From Pseudomonadota bacterium (lineage in GTDB: Bacteria > Myxococcota_A > Polyangia > Haliangiales > Haliangiaceae), in NCBI GenBank assembly GCA_023428295.1, contig JAEYYV010000252.1:1-34754 (forward strand): a stretch of 34,754 nucleotides of DNA, given 5' to 3'. Below the pieces are notes generated by a model. It ran no database searches. It saw only the letters and a list, made by a program, of their open reading frames with translations, and was not told the origin of the DNA. Position 1 is the stretch's first letter; each line of letters opens with the position of its first letter. Of the stretch, positions 1 to 9,244 are shown piece after piece. The translations under genes were made by a program, and so were the position numbers.

Positions 1-31
1 TCGACACAACCGAGCTCTGGGGTTAGCGCTC

Positions 32-47
32 GGAGCGCGACGGCTCC
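32..47 (-). terminator. short GC hairpin after the lipase-like gene (weak)
   Basis: GGAGC at 32-36 pairs with GCTCC at 43-47 around a 6-nt loop, directly beyond the TAA stop (50-52) of the minus-strand gene. No T-tract follows on the minus strand, so it is at best a weak or Rho-assisted termination signal. Confidence 0.2.
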
Positions 48-49
48 TA

Positions 50-2023
50 TTAGAACTGCGTGCCGCAGGCGTCGGCCACGGTGCAGTCGCAGCCCTTCTC
101 GCCGACGCACGCTTGCACGATCTCGCCCGTCTCGTAGAAGCGCTTCATCATGGTGGTGGTCGCGCTCTTGTTGCGGACGTTGCTGTGCACGTCGTTGTCC
201 TCCGGCGCTTCGTTGCCCGGGGGGAGCGGACCCTTGCCGAAGTCATAGATGACCATGCCGCTGCTGACGGGGAAGCTCGTCGGCTCGACGCCGTACGGCA
301 CGTACGGCGACGGCGTGATCACCGGGATGTTCATCGTGCGTGCTTGGTACTCGCTGGCCAGGTTCGAGACCTCGTCGTCGGCGATCGCGATCTGCATGAA
401 GACTTCCTTCTCTTCACCGCCGAAGCCTCCGTTGGTGATCACGTCCGCGATCGACGTCGGCTCGGTGCGATCCCACTCCTGTTGGAGGAGGGAGACCATG
501 AGCGCGGTGTCGAAGTTGTTGGGATAGGCGCCCACCAGCGTCGTGCGGTACTGCGGCCAGTCGCGCGAGCGCTCGAGGAGGAGCGAGTAGTTGATGGCGC
601 CGACCTGGACGACGCAGCGCTTGAGGAGCGGATCGATGGCGCAGACGGTGGTGCCCATGATGCCGCCCTGTGAGATGCCGTAGTAGTAGACCTTGGACGG
701 GTCGACGATGCTCGACGTATCGGGCGTGCCGTCTTGCGTGAAGAGGCGAGAGGCCATCGGGCCACGCGCGACTTGCGACAGCGCGATGTGGTTCATCATG
801 CCTTGCACGAGGACGTCGAAGATTCCGTAGCCCTTGTTGCCGTCGTTGAGAGCGAGGACGACGTTGGGCACGTCCATCGAGGACATGCCGCGCATCTCGG
901 TGCCGATGGCGACGTTGCAGGTCTCGGCGGCGGCGTGGCGCGTGCCCGACGACGCGGTTTGCGTGCCGTCACCGAAGAGACCGTGGCCGTAGATGATGAT
1001 GCCGACGGGGGCGCGGTTCGCTTCGAGCGCGCACGCGGGGATGATCGCGGTGAACGGAGCGTTGTAGTAGCCGGTGGCCATCGGCTTGCCCATCGCGTCG
1101 CGCTGGAGCGTGGTGGACGGTGCGAACGAGCCGTTGTTGGTGAGGAAGAGCGGCGCCTTGTACGTGCCGTCGATGCGGCGCGCGATCCGCGTGTCGGACT
1201 GCGCGGGCGTGTCCGTGACGGTGAAGTCGAGCATCGCGCCGTCGGTGCCGACCATCGAGAGCGTGGTGGTGCGGGCGTTCGAGAGGTCCGATTGGACCTG
1301 CTCGCGCGAGCGCGTGTGGAAGTCCCACGCGACGACGAGGTCGGTCTTGGAGATGCCCTTGGCCTCGAGCGCGGAGAAGATCTTCGCGAAGCGCGGGCGG
1401 ATCTTCTCGAGGAGCGGGTGCGTGGTGGTCTCGTTGTCGAGGATCGCTTGGAAGCCGTCGGAGACCGGGAGGTTCTTGCCGTCCTTGGCCTTGAGCGTCT
1501 TCTTGATCGCGACCGCGTAGTGTCCCGAGCGCTTCAACAGCTTCGCGCTGCGGATGAACAGCGCTTGATCGGCAGGCGTGCTCTCGCCGCGAACGTCAAG
1601 CTCGGCGAAGTGCGGGACCAGGTCGCCCGTGTCGAGATCGATGAGAACCGTGGGCGATGAGGGCAGGAGCGAGTCTGCGATGTCATCGAAGTGGACGAGG
1701 TTGGAGCCATCGACGCCGACATCGAACGCGATCATCGGAGGCGCGGCCGACGAGAAGCCGTCGTGCTTGGCGTAGATGGCGGGCTCGAGCGGAACGTTGT
1801 CGATGTTCATCGGCAGCGCGCCGGCCGGATAGTCGAGGCGGAAGCCGGTCGCCGTGTCATCGGCGACCTCGTAGACCGACGATGGCCACGGCACCAGACA
1901 GTGCGTGCTCGCGCCGAGCGGGTTGCATTGGTCGGGAATGCCGAGGTCTTTGTCGTCATCACCGCAGGCGGTGAACAGCGACAGGCCGAGGGCGATTGAA
2001 GACGCAAGATAGGCATTACGCAT
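50..2023 (-). CDS. VolA/Pla-1-like surface lipoprotein with alpha/beta-hydrolase domain
   Basis: This 657-residue protein begins with a signal peptide ending in a lipobox-like segment (LFTACGDDD), so it should be a lipid-anchored envelope protein. The N-terminal half has a PWPSS motif near residue 46 and an HDGFSSAAP segment. These resemble the PFPND and DGFSTTAP signatures I recall from the VolA/Pla-1/cef surface lipase family. The C-terminal half has a hydrolase fold, with an oxyanion-type GHGLFGDG segment and the nucleophile elbow GISQGG (GxSxG). A histidine in DVHSNVR near the C-terminus is a plausible catalytic base. The likely role is hydrolysis of a lipid or ester at the cell surface; the substrate is unknown. 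A paralogue lies at 12647-14617. A TAGTGT box sits 9 nt before the ATG. Hydrolase fold is likely; the VolA link rests on motifs and architecture only. Confidence 0.72.
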   Translation of the reverse strand: MRNAYLASSIALGLSLFTACGDDDKDLGIPDQCNPLGASTHCLVPWPSSVYEVADDTATGFRLDYPAGALPMNIDNVPLEPAIYAKHDGFSSAAPPMIAFDVGVDGSNLVHFDDIADSLLPSSPTVLIDLDTGDLVPHFAELDVRGESTPADQALFIRSAKLLKRSGHYAVAIKKTLKAKDGKNLPVSDGFQAILDNETTTHPLLEKIRPRFAKIFSALEAKGISKTDLVVAWDFHTRSREQVQSDLSNARTTTLSMVGTDGAMLDFTVTDTPAQSDTRIARRIDGTYKAPLFLTNNGSFAPSTTLQRDAMGKPMATGYYNAPFTAIIPACALEANRAPVGIIIYGHGLFGDGTQTASSGTRHAAAETCNVAIGTEMRGMSSMDVPNVVLALNDGNKGYGIFDVLVQGMMNHIALSQVARGPMASRLFTQDGTPDTSSIVDPSKVYYYGISQGGIMGTTVCAIDPLLKRCVVQVGAINYSLLLERSRDWPQYRTTLVGAYPNNFDTALMVSLLQQEWDRTEPTSIADVITNGGFGGEEKEVFMQIAIADDEVSNLASEYQARTMNIPVITPSPYVPYGVEPTSFPVSSGMVIYDFGKGPLPPGNEAPEDNDVHSNVRNKSATTTMMKRFYETGEIVQACVGEKGCDCTVADACGTQF

Positions 2024-2305
2024 CCCGGCGCGACACTACCTCCCGGACGAGGCCAATAGGGCGTTACGTTCGGACGAGCGCTACCCGACGCGGCGCGCGT
2101 CACTGTGCACGTTCTTGCCCGATTCGTCACTGATGACAGCAGGTTGCAAGGGCGTCTCGAACGGCGCCGAAACGGGATGGAGCAACTCGAGGCGCTGGCA
2201 ACGCGAGTGGCCGGTGTGGAGAGTCCGATCGGCAAGATCGCGAGATCGGCCGAACCTCGTCGAGAAATCGCTGGCACCGAGGTTGCTCGACGGACGGACA
2301 TCACA
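2024..2305. other. 282-bp divergent intergenic region
   Basis: This is the largest non-coding gap in the window. It carries the TAGTGT box for the minus-strand gene and a perfect inverted repeat GACGCG-GCG-CGCGTC at 2087-2101. An open frame runs through from 2105 into the vWA gene, but it lacks a signal peptide and looks like a spurious N-terminal extension. I found no clear -10 box just before the ATG at 2306, so that gene probably has a long 5' leader. Confidence 0.45.
2033..2038 (-). promoter_or_regulatory. -10 box TAGTGT, 9 nt before ATG
   Basis: The minus strand reads TAGTGT, then nine bases, then the ATG at 2023. There is no Shine-Dalgarno sequence in between. This fits a leaderless or nearly leaderless transcript for the lipase-like gene. 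Confidence 0.5.
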
Positions 2306-3418
<1,113 letters not shown>

Positions 3419-3469
3419 AACGGCATTCGAGCCGTGAAACCTGCGGGCCCCAATGGCATGGTCCGCGGG

Positions 3470-4594
3470 ATGATTCGCGCAGTACTCGCCTCGTTCGTGC
3501 TTCTTCTCGCAGCCCCGCGCGCTCGTGCGCAGGGCGTGGACTTCATCGGCGAGGCCAACGCGCTGATGGTGGTCGGTGCATGCGCCGAAGGAACGACCGA
3601 GAAGGTAGACGCGAAGGTCTACGAGGCGCACTGCAAGCAGATGCGCACCGTCGTCGAGGACTACCGGAAGAAGTGGCTGACACCGGCGCGCGAGTTCTTC
3701 GCCGCGAAGGTGCCCGCGGGGCTGCCGGCGAAGGTCGTCTATCCGTTCGCGGGTGGTGACCTCGCGACGGCGATCGCGATCTACCCCGACGCCGACGAGA
3801 TCACCACGATCTCCCTCGAGCCCGCGGGCGATCCGCGCACGCTCGGCACGCTCTCCCCGTCGGAGATCAAGACCGCGCTCGGCGTGGTGACCACCGAGCT
3901 GTCGTCGTTCTATCGCGGGAACTACTCGGTCACGATGAACATGATCGGCGCGATGCGCGGCGCGAAGCTGCCCACGCAGCTGATCTTCGGGCTCTCCGCG
4001 CTCGTCGTGAATGGCTACGAGCCGGACTCGCTGCGTTACTTCAAGGTCAACGAGGACGGCTCGCTTCGCTACCTCGAGCAAGCCGATGTCGACACCGCCG
4101 CGAGCGCGAAGACCGCCGGTGCGCGCAACGCGGTGTTCTCGAACATCGAGCTCCAGTTCCACAAGAAGGGCACCACGAAGAAGCAGGTCTATCGCCACAT
4201 CCTGGCCAACCTGAACGACGACCACTTGAAGAAGGAGCCGAACGTGCTCGCGCATCTACAAGCGAAGGGCACCGTCGCTGGCATGACCAAAGCTGCGAGC
4301 TATCTGCTCACGTTCGGCGAGTTCTCGACGATGCGGAAGTACATCATCGATCACGTCGTGTGGATGGTCAGCGACACGACGGGGCTCGAGCCCAAGTACG
4401 GGACGCCCGCCGGCTTCGAGTACGAGACCTACGGCAGCTTCACCACGTCCAACATGCCCGCGGGCAAGAGCGCATCACCTGCGTACGCGAAGCTGTTCAA
4501 GTCGCAGCCGTCGAGAAAGCTCCCGTTTCGCTTTGGCTATCCCGACGGCACGCTCAAGAACGGCCATCTGATCATCATGTCCAAGGCGAAGTAG
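3470..4594 (+). CDS. secreted conserved protein of unknown function
   Basis: The ATG at 3470 places a Sec signal peptide (AVLASFVLLLAAPRARA) at the N-terminus, giving 374 residues; earlier in-frame starts at 3434 (GTG) and 3458 add a poor N-terminus. The mature part is soluble, with no lipobox and no further membrane segment. It contains YPFAGGDLATAIAIYPDAD, a GTTKKQVYRHILANL segment and AASYLL-x5-FSTMRKYII. These resemble a family of uncharacterised bacterial proteins I recall with a YPFxGxD motif and a KSASYL motif. I assign no activity. CATGGT lies 7 nt before the ATG, a near-match to the -10 boxes of other genes here. The gene could instead be cotranscribed with the vWA gene. Confidence 0.7.
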   Translation: MIRAVLASFVLLLAAPRARAQGVDFIGEANALMVVGACAEGTTEKVDAKVYEAHCKQMRTVVEDYRKKWLTPAREFFAAKVPAGLPAKVVYPFAGGDLATAIAIYPDADEITTISLEPAGDPRTLGTLSPSEIKTALGVVTTELSSFYRGNYSVTMNMIGAMRGAKLPTQLIFGLSALVVNGYEPDSLRYFKVNEDGSLRYLEQADVDTAASAKTAGARNAVFSNIELQFHKKGTTKKQVYRHILANLNDDHLKKEPNVLAHLQAKGTVAGMTKAASYLLTFGEFSTMRKYIIDHVVWMVSDTTGLEPKYGTPAGFEYETYGSFTTSNMPAGKSASPAYAKLFKSQPSRKLPFRFGYPDGTLKNGHLIIMSKAK

Positions 4595-4617
4595 CCTCGT
4601 TCGTCCGGACCATCGGG

Positions 4618-4623
4618 TAAGGT
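4618..4623 (+). promoter_or_regulatory. -10 box TAAGGT, 7 nt before pfp ATG
   Basis: TAAGGT is followed by CCGCTCG and then the ATG at 4631. There is no Shine-Dalgarno sequence. It belongs to the TANNGTCSSC group seen before several genes in this window. Confidence 0.5.
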
Positions 4624-4630
4624 CCGCTCG

Positions 4631-5935
4631 ATGTCCCTCCGTAAAGGCGATCACATCAAACGTGTCGCACTCGTGTTCTCGGGCGGTCCCGCTCCCGCCG
4701 CCAACGCCGTGATCTCGTCCGCCGCGATCTCGTTCCTCGAGGACGGACGCGAGGTCATCGGGTTCTTCCACGGGTACTCGAACCTGCAGGAGTACCACCC
4801 GGTCACGCATCGGCTGCTCCCCGACGAGCACTACCGTATCTTCAACTTCAAGGACCTCTCGGGGCTGCGCAACACGCGCGGCATCGTGATCGGCACCGCG
4901 CGCGCGAATCCGGGCAAGGGCATCGACAAGCCGAGCGACCTCGACGATCCGAGCAAGACGCAGCACCTGCGCAACGTCTACAACGCGCTCGTCGATCTCG
5001 AGATCGACGCGCTGATCTCGATCGGCGGCGACGACACGCTGAAGACCGCCAACTTCTTGTACGAGTACCAGAAGCGATTGCCCGCCGAAGCGCGGCGCGT
5101 GCAGGTCGTGCACCTGCCCAAGACGATCGACAACGACTATCGCGGCATCGACTTCACGTTCGGCTTCTTCACCGCGGTCGACGTGATGGCCAAGGAGCTC
5201 CAGAACCTGCGCGCCGACGCGATGTCGACCGGCAGCTACTTCGTCGTCGAGACCATGGGGCGCAAAGCCGGCTGGCTCTCGTACGGCGTGGCGATCGCGG
5301 GCGAGGCAAACCTCGTTCTCGCCGTCGAGGATGTGGAGGCGGATCTCGCGACCACCGACGAGAAGGGCGCGCCGTGTCTGTCGCTCGACGGGCTCGTCGA
5401 TCGCATCGTCGACATGATGATGGCGCGCGAGAAGCGCGGAAAGCACTACGGCACTGTCGTGCTCGCCGAGGGCCTCGCCGAGATGCTCCCCGAGTCGCAG
5501 ATCAAGGATCTGCCGCGCGACGAGCACGGCCACCTGTCGCTCGGTCGCATGGATCTCGGCAAGCTCGTCGCGATGCTCGTGACCAAGCGCTACGAGGAGC
5601 GCACGAAGCGAAAGAAGAAGGTCACGGGCCTGCAGCTCGGCTACGAGTCACGCTGCGCAGCGCCTCACGCCTTCGACGTGATGCTCGGCAGCCAGCTCGG
5701 CATCGGCGCGTACCGCGCGCTCGTCGAGGAGAACCTCGATGGACACTTGATCTCCGTGATGGGCCAGCTCGATCTCGCGTACGTGCCGTTTCGCGAGCTC
5801 GTGAACCCGACGTCGCTCAAGACCGAGGTGCGCTTCATCCAGACGGGAAGCGACTACCACCGCCTCGCTCGCTTCCTCGAGACGCGGACGGATCGCATCC
5901 TCGATTGGGCGCCCGGACGGCGGCAAGAGCGTTAA
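4631..5935 (+). CDS. pfp: pyrophosphate-dependent 6-phosphofructokinase
   Basis: This 434-residue enzyme phosphorylates fructose 6-phosphate to the 1,6-bisphosphate in glycolysis. Residues that set donor specificity read as PPi type. The nucleotide-site motif is GGDDT (131-135), where ATP enzymes have GGDG. The catalytic loop is PKTIDND (162-168), where ATP enzymes have PGTIDND. A substrate-binding ETMGR (206-210) and FSGGPAPAANAVI near residue 16 complete the family signature. The reaction is then reversible and can also run toward gluconeogenesis. The protein has no signal sequence and acts in the cytoplasm. The stop codon TAA shares a TTAA palindrome with the stop of the convergent gene. 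The start is the first ATG, supported by the -10 box 7 nt upstream. Confidence 0.9.
   Translation: MSLRKGDHIKRVALVFSGGPAPAANAVISSAAISFLEDGREVIGFFHGYSNLQEYHPVTHRLLPDEHYRIFNFKDLSGLRNTRGIVIGTARANPGKGIDKPSDLDDPSKTQHLRNVYNALVDLEIDALISIGGDDTLKTANFLYEYQKRLPAEARRVQVVHLPKTIDNDYRGIDFTFGFFTAVDVMAKELQNLRADAMSTGSYFVVETMGRKAGWLSYGVAIAGEANLVLAVEDVEADLATTDEKGAPCLSLDGLVDRIVDMMMAREKRGKHYGTVVLAEGLAEMLPESQIKDLPRDEHGHLSLGRMDLGKLVAMLVTKRYEERTKRKKKVTGLQLGYESRCAAPHAFDVMLGSQLGIGAYRALVEENLDGHLISVMGQLDLAYVPFRELVNPTSLKTEVRFIQTGSDYHRLARFLETRTDRILDWAPGRRQER
5932..5935. other. shared palindromic stop TTAA of convergent genes
   Basis: The plus-strand TAA (5933-5935) of pfp and the minus-strand TAA (5932-5934) of the repeat lipoprotein overlap in one TTAA tetranucleotide. 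Neither gene has a terminator between them. Confidence 0.9.
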
Positions 5936-6873
5936 CAGCTGCCGTACCAGCCGTCGTCGTAGCCGCTGTCGAAGCCATCGGCGTACCCGGCGTCGTAGCC
6001 GTTCGCGCCGCCATCGTTGTACCCGTCGCCGTAGGCGTCGGTGTAACAGGCGTCGTAGTTCACGTCCGCGCCGTCGAGGAAGCCGGCATTGTAGCCAGCG
6101 TCGAGACCATCGCGATAGCCAGCGTCGATGCCAGCGCGCTCGCCGCGAGCGAACGCCGGATCGTACGCCGCGCGATAACCCGCTTGAAACTCGGGGTTCA
6201 GTCGCTTGCCCTCAGCGAGGCCGCGGTCGTACGCGCGGTGGTCGTAGTTGTCGTCGTAACCGCGGTCGTAACAGACGCGCGCTTCCTCTGGATCGAGCGT
6301 GTCCTCGGGCTCCTCGGTTTGCGGAAGTGTGGACGTCACCGACTTCCCACGGTCGTTGCTTGTCGCGCGCGCGCTCGTACCTTCGGCGCCCGCGAGACGA
6401 GCGACATCCCACTCGCACGACGACGCGCCATCGGATGCGCCCGCCGCGTAGCCATCCGAGTAGCCGTCGCTGTGACCATCGCTGTACGCCTCGTCGTAGG
6501 CGCGCGCGAGGCCGGCCGCGTAACCGTGCGACGTGCCTTCTGCGCAGCCGGCGTTGGACGAGTCCGCGTCGTACCAGCCGTCGTCGTATCCATCGTCGTA
6601 GCCTGCGGGGAAGCCAGCGTAGCTGTTGTAGCCGCGCGCGAAGCCAGCGCTGTAGCCGTCGGCGGCGCCTTCACGTTCACCGTCCTCATGCGTGAGCGAG
6701 AGCCCGCGCGCCTTGCCTTCCTCGTAGCGCTCCGCGGTTACGGCCAGCGCGCGATCAGCTCCCTCGTTGTACTTCGCCTCGAGGCCCGCGCCGTCGAAGC
6801 AGTCGATGTTGTCGCAACCGGCAACCGCGCCGAGTGCGAGGACCGCCATCACCAGAAGCTTCATGAGCCGCAT
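5932..6873 (-). CDS. lipoprotein built of Gly-Tyr tetrad (GX3) repeats
   Basis: Starting at ATG 6873 (or 6864) gives about 313 residues with a signal peptide ending in the lipobox AVAGC. The mature protein is dominated by glycine every fourth residue, mostly as GYxx, GxxD or DGxx tetrads. One block follows the N-terminal region and includes DGHSDGYSDGYAAGASDG. A longer block at the C-terminus stays in register for roughly 60 residues and ends DGFDSGYDDGWYGSC. A Pro/Glu-rich linker separates the blocks. The pattern resembles the deca-GX3 repeat of Yae1/Lto1-type proteins, but this one is exported and highly acidic. Function is unknown; a structural or calcium-binding envelope role is possible. 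The GY repeats create matching DNA repeats at 5940-6660. No TANNNT box lies close to the start. Confidence 0.75.
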   Translation of the reverse strand: MRLMKLLVMAVLALGAVAGCDNIDCFDGAGLEAKYNEGADRALAVTAERYEEGKARGLSLTHEDGEREGAADGYSAGFARGYNSYAGFPAGYDDGYDDGWYDADSSNAGCAEGTSHGYAAGLARAYDEAYSDGHSDGYSDGYAAGASDGASSCEWDVARLAGAEGTSARATSNDRGKSVTSTLPQTEEPEDTLDPEEARVCYDRGYDDNYDHRAYDRGLAEGKRLNPEFQAGYRAAYDPAFARGERAGIDAGYRDGLDAGYNAGFLDGADVNYDACYTDAYGDGYNDGGANGYDAGYADGFDSGYDDGWYGSC

Positions 6874-6975
6874 CGCAGTCGCCGATCGTGCAAACACAGA
6901 TCCACGCGAGGGGAGGAATCCGGCGCACATGCGCGTTGCAACTAGGCGTTCGCCGGTGAGCTTCTGACCGAGGCT

Positions 6976-7014
6976 GTGTGGCGCGCGCGCGACACACGTC
7001 TGCGAGATTCGCAG
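6976..7014. promoter_or_regulatory. two inverted repeats in the divergent region 6874-7042
   Basis: GTGTG (6976-6980) pairs with CACAC (6993-6997), with an inner CGCG/CGCG stem after one mismatch. CTGCGA-GAT-TCGCAG (7000-7014) follows, ending 15 bp before the TATGGT box at 7030. The second repeat sits where a -35 region or operator would be. The regulator is unknown. Confidence 0.35.
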
Positions 7015-7029
7015 GCGACGAGTCCGCGC

Positions 7030-7035
7030 TATGGT
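7030..7035 (+). promoter_or_regulatory. -10 box TATGGT, 7 nt before MCRN start
   Basis: TATGGT is followed by CGCCCAC and ATG 7043. The alternative ATG at 7031 lies inside this box, so the box favours the start at 7043. Confidence 0.55.
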
Positions 7036-7042
7036 CGCCCAC

Positions 7043-7309
7043 ATGTGCCGGAACATCCGCCAGCTTTTCAACTTCGAGCCGCCCGCGACGGACGAGGAGT
7101 GCGCGGCCGCTGCGCTTCAGTACGTCCGCAAGGTGAGCGGTACGCGAAAGCCGAGCGCGCAGAACGTGCAAGCCTTCGAGAGCGCGGTCGAGGCGCTGAC
7201 GAGGATCACGCGCGAGCTCGTCGACACGCTCGAGACCACGGCGCCGCCGAAGAATCGCGAAGAAGAAGCGCGCAAGGCTCGCGAGCGCAACGCGGAACGC
7301 TTCGGCTGA
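7043..7309 (+). CDS. DUF2277 family small protein
   Basis: This 88-residue cytoplasmic protein matches DUF2277 from start to end as I remember the family. It starts MCRNIRQLFNFEPPATDEE, continues with AALQYVRKVSG, and ends TTAPPKNREEEARKARERN. The function of the family is unknown. The start at 7043 is chosen because family members begin MCRNI and because the TATGGT box then lies 7 nt upstream. A start at 7031 would add four residues. The stop TGA (7307-7309) abuts the stop of the convergent gene in the palindrome TGATCA. Confidence 0.85.
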   Translation: MCRNIRQLFNFEPPATDEECAAAALQYVRKVSGTRKPSAQNVQAFESAVEALTRITRELVDTLETTAPPKNREEEARKARERNAERFG

Positions 7310-7849
7310 TCACGCCGTCGCGCGGAGCGCGCTCACGATCTGCGTCACGCTCGGATCGTCACCCGCGCGCCCCGACACGTAGTGCCACGCGATCTCCCCG
7401 CTGGGCAGGACGACGAGCACGCCGCCTTGTTGCCACTGATCGCCCTGCGGAATGATCGCTTGCTTGTGTCCGCCGACCATCGCGCGGAGCGCCTTGCCAA
7501 CGCCGCGTGGATCGAGCGTCGACGTCACGCTGCGCTTGAACTGCGCGGCCTTGTACGTGGCGAGCGACGGGTCCGTGTAGATCGGCCCCGCGAAGCCCGT
7601 CTGATCGCGAAAGCCGTCGATGAAGCTCGGCGTTCCATTGCCGATCACGAACAGCTCGGCGCCTGCCTCTCGAATGCGCTCGCCCTCGCGCTGCAACAGC
7701 GCCGCGTGCTCGCGACAGTGCACGCAGCCGAAGTGCCGCGTGAACACGAGCACCGCCGGCTTGTCGCGCCACAGATCGCCGAGCATGACGGCATTGCCGT
7801 TCTCGTCGAGGACCGACATGGTCGCCAGATCGTCGGCGCGCGTCAGCAT
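7310..7849 (-). CDS. PRXL2/AhpC-TSA-like thioredoxin-fold protein
   Basis: This 179-residue protein has a thioredoxin fold with the redox motif FGCVHCREH (C42, C45), preceded by KPAVLVFTRHF. It also has a cis-Pro-region-like segment (QGGVLVVLPSGEIAWHYVS) near the C-terminus. The arrangement fits the peroxiredoxin-like 2 (AhpC/TSA_2) group rather than classical peroxiredoxins, which lack the CxxC pair. It has no signal peptide, so a cytoplasmic role as a thiol-dependent reductase or peroxidase is likely. A TACGCT box lies 6 nt before the ATG. The lipoprotein gene upstream on this strand ends 15 bp before the ATG, so cotranscription is also possible. Confidence 0.8.
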   Translation of the reverse strand: MLTRADDLATMSVLDENGNAVMLGDLWRDKPAVLVFTRHFGCVHCREHAALLQREGERIREAGAELFVIGNGTPSFIDGFRDQTGFAGPIYTDPSLATYKAAQFKRSVTSTLDPRGVGKALRAMVGGHKQAIIPQGDQWQQGGVLVVLPSGEIAWHYVSGRAGDDPSVTQIVSALRATA

Positions 7850-7855
7850 GCGAGC

Positions 7856-7861
7856 AGCGTA
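7856..7861 (-). promoter_or_regulatory. -10 box TACGCT, 6 nt before ATG 7849
   Basis: The minus strand reads TACGCT-GCTCGC-ATG with no Shine-Dalgarno sequence. The box fills the whole 15-bp gap after the upstream gene. This suggests the PRXL2-like gene has its own leaderless transcript. Confidence 0.5.
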
Positions 7862-7864
7862 GCG

Positions 7865-9100
7865 CTATTTTTCGGCCGAGCCCGAGCCCGCCGCCGGCTC
7901 CTTGGGCGCGACCTGGGAGAGGACGGCCGCGACCTTCTCGTCGAACGGCCCGCGCTGCGCTTCGGAGAGCTGCACGCGACACTTCTCGAACTTCGGCAGG
8001 TTCGTCGCGTTGATCACGTGGCACTCGATCGCCGCATCGGCCCACTTGCCCTCCGTGCACGCGTCCACGTAGGCCTCCTTCAGCGGCGGCGTGATCGTGG
8101 TGACCATGTCCTGCATCTGCTGCGACCTGCCAGCCGACTCGAGGGCCGCGTTCATGTAGTCGCCGACGGCCTGCGAGAGCTCGCTGCATTGGTATGGCCG
8201 CGACGCGGTCGCGGGCTGCGTCGGTAGCTCGGCGTTGCGCGTGAACAGCGCGCCGCCACCGGTCTTGATCAGTGCAAGGGCTTCGGAGCCCTTCGCCGTG
8301 ATCTCCGCGTACGCGTTGGTGCCCTGCGCTTCGGCCTTGCCGTCGCCTGCACTCGCGCTCTTCAGGTACGCGAGGATCGCGTTGATGCGCGTGACGTCGC
8401 CCTTCGCGTCGGCATCGCTCTTGGTCACCACCTTGGCGCGCACGGTCAGCGCATCGGAGAACGACGCCGTCGCGAGCACCGTCCGTTTGTCATCAGCAGC
8501 GCGCACGGCGATCGGATGCTCGAAGAACGGCTCGAGCTCGGTCCACCACGCGGGGACCGCCTTCGCTCCGGCGTCGACCTCGGTCTTCCACTGCGCGGGC
8601 TCCACGCCGCTGCCTTTGCGGGCCACGACGACGACCTCGCCCGTCGACAACAGAGCGCCCGACGCGATCGATCGGCCCTGCACGTTCGCGTGAAATACGT
8701 CGCCATCACGTACGAGCTCGAGCATCGACTTGGCGCTCGCGACCGTGTCGAGGCACGCGGTGACCTTGTCGCGCGGTAGCCCCGCGACGATCAACGTGAC
8801 ATCGCCCGACATGAGCGAGCTCTTCTTCGCGCCGATAATCGTGGTGGCCGTGCCCATCACGTCGAGGCCGCACTTCTCGGTGGCGCCCTTCAGCAACATC
8901 TCGACGCTGACCAGCGCGACCTGCGACAGCTGCGGGTAGACCGACCACGCGCGCAGGCGCGGTACGTCGATCCGAAACGCGGTGTCGGGATCCGCGGGCA
9001 AGAAGCGGACAGAGGCGGGCGCACTGCTCGACGAGGATCCCTTGCACGCACTCGCCGTCGAGAGAGCGGCGAGGGTGAGCGCAGACAACACGAGACGCAT
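7865..9100 (-). CDS. putative lipoprotein with C-terminal four-Cys helical region
   Basis: The ATG at 9100 gives 411 residues starting with a signal peptide that ends TASAC followed by KGSSSSS, a lipobox-like site with Ala rather than Leu at -3. Upstream in-frame starts to 9232 add a non-secretory leader. The mid region has alternating beta segments (VTLIVAGL, GEVVVVARKG, KRTVLATASFSD) without a motif I recognise. The C-terminal third has regularly spaced cysteines (YQCSEL, VDACTEGKW, IECHVIN, FEKCRVQL) in predicted helices. I recall such Cys/Trp patterns in lipoproteins of related bacteria. It is probably an envelope protein of unknown function. I see no TANNNT box close to the start. Confidence 0.7.
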   Translation of the reverse strand: MRLVLSALTLAALSTASACKGSSSSSAPASVRFLPADPDTAFRIDVPRLRAWSVYPQLSQVALVSVEMLLKGATEKCGLDVMGTATTIIGAKKSSLMSGDVTLIVAGLPRDKVTACLDTVASAKSMLELVRDGDVFHANVQGRSIASGALLSTGEVVVVARKGSGVEPAQWKTEVDAGAKAVPAWWTELEPFFEHPIAVRAADDKRTVLATASFSDALTVRAKVVTKSDADAKGDVTRINAILAYLKSASAGDGKAEAQGTNAYAEITAKGSEALALIKTGGGALFTRNAELPTQPATASRPYQCSELSQAVGDYMNAALESAGRSQQMQDMVTTITPPLKEAYVDACTEGKWADAAIECHVINATNLPKFEKCRVQLSEAQRGPFDEKVAAVLSQVAPKEPAAGSGSAEK

Positions 9101-9118
9101 GTGCGAACCGTCGACGAG

Positions 9119-9130
9119 TTCCGCGCGGAA
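9119..9130. promoter_or_regulatory. 12-bp perfect palindrome TTCCGCGCGGAA
   Basis: A perfect palindrome lies 18 bp upstream of the lipoprotein start at 9100, inside the 144-bp gap 9101-9244. Its position would suit an operator for that minus-strand gene. GC-rich palindromes also arise by chance, so the call is weak. Confidence 0.3.
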
Positions 9131-9244
9131 TGCAAGAACTGCCAGTCGTTGCATCGGGGCATGCGCAAAGGTGACGTGGTCCGCGCACGCGTTCGACGCG
9201 CGGATCTCCGAAGAAGAATGCTCCCATCGCACGACATACCGGGA

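Noticed and set aside
5940..6660. short direct DNA repeats suggestive of a CRISPR-like array
   Set aside because: The repeats are irregular and follow the Gly-Tyr-Asp codons of the repeat lipoprotein. There are no constant repeats with unique spacers and no cas genes.
5374..6945. 523-codon plus-strand frame over the phosphofructokinase end and repeat lipoprotein
   Set aside because: It is out of frame with the clear pfp gene and antisense to a lipoprotein with a proper signal peptide. Its composition is Arg, Ala and Val only.
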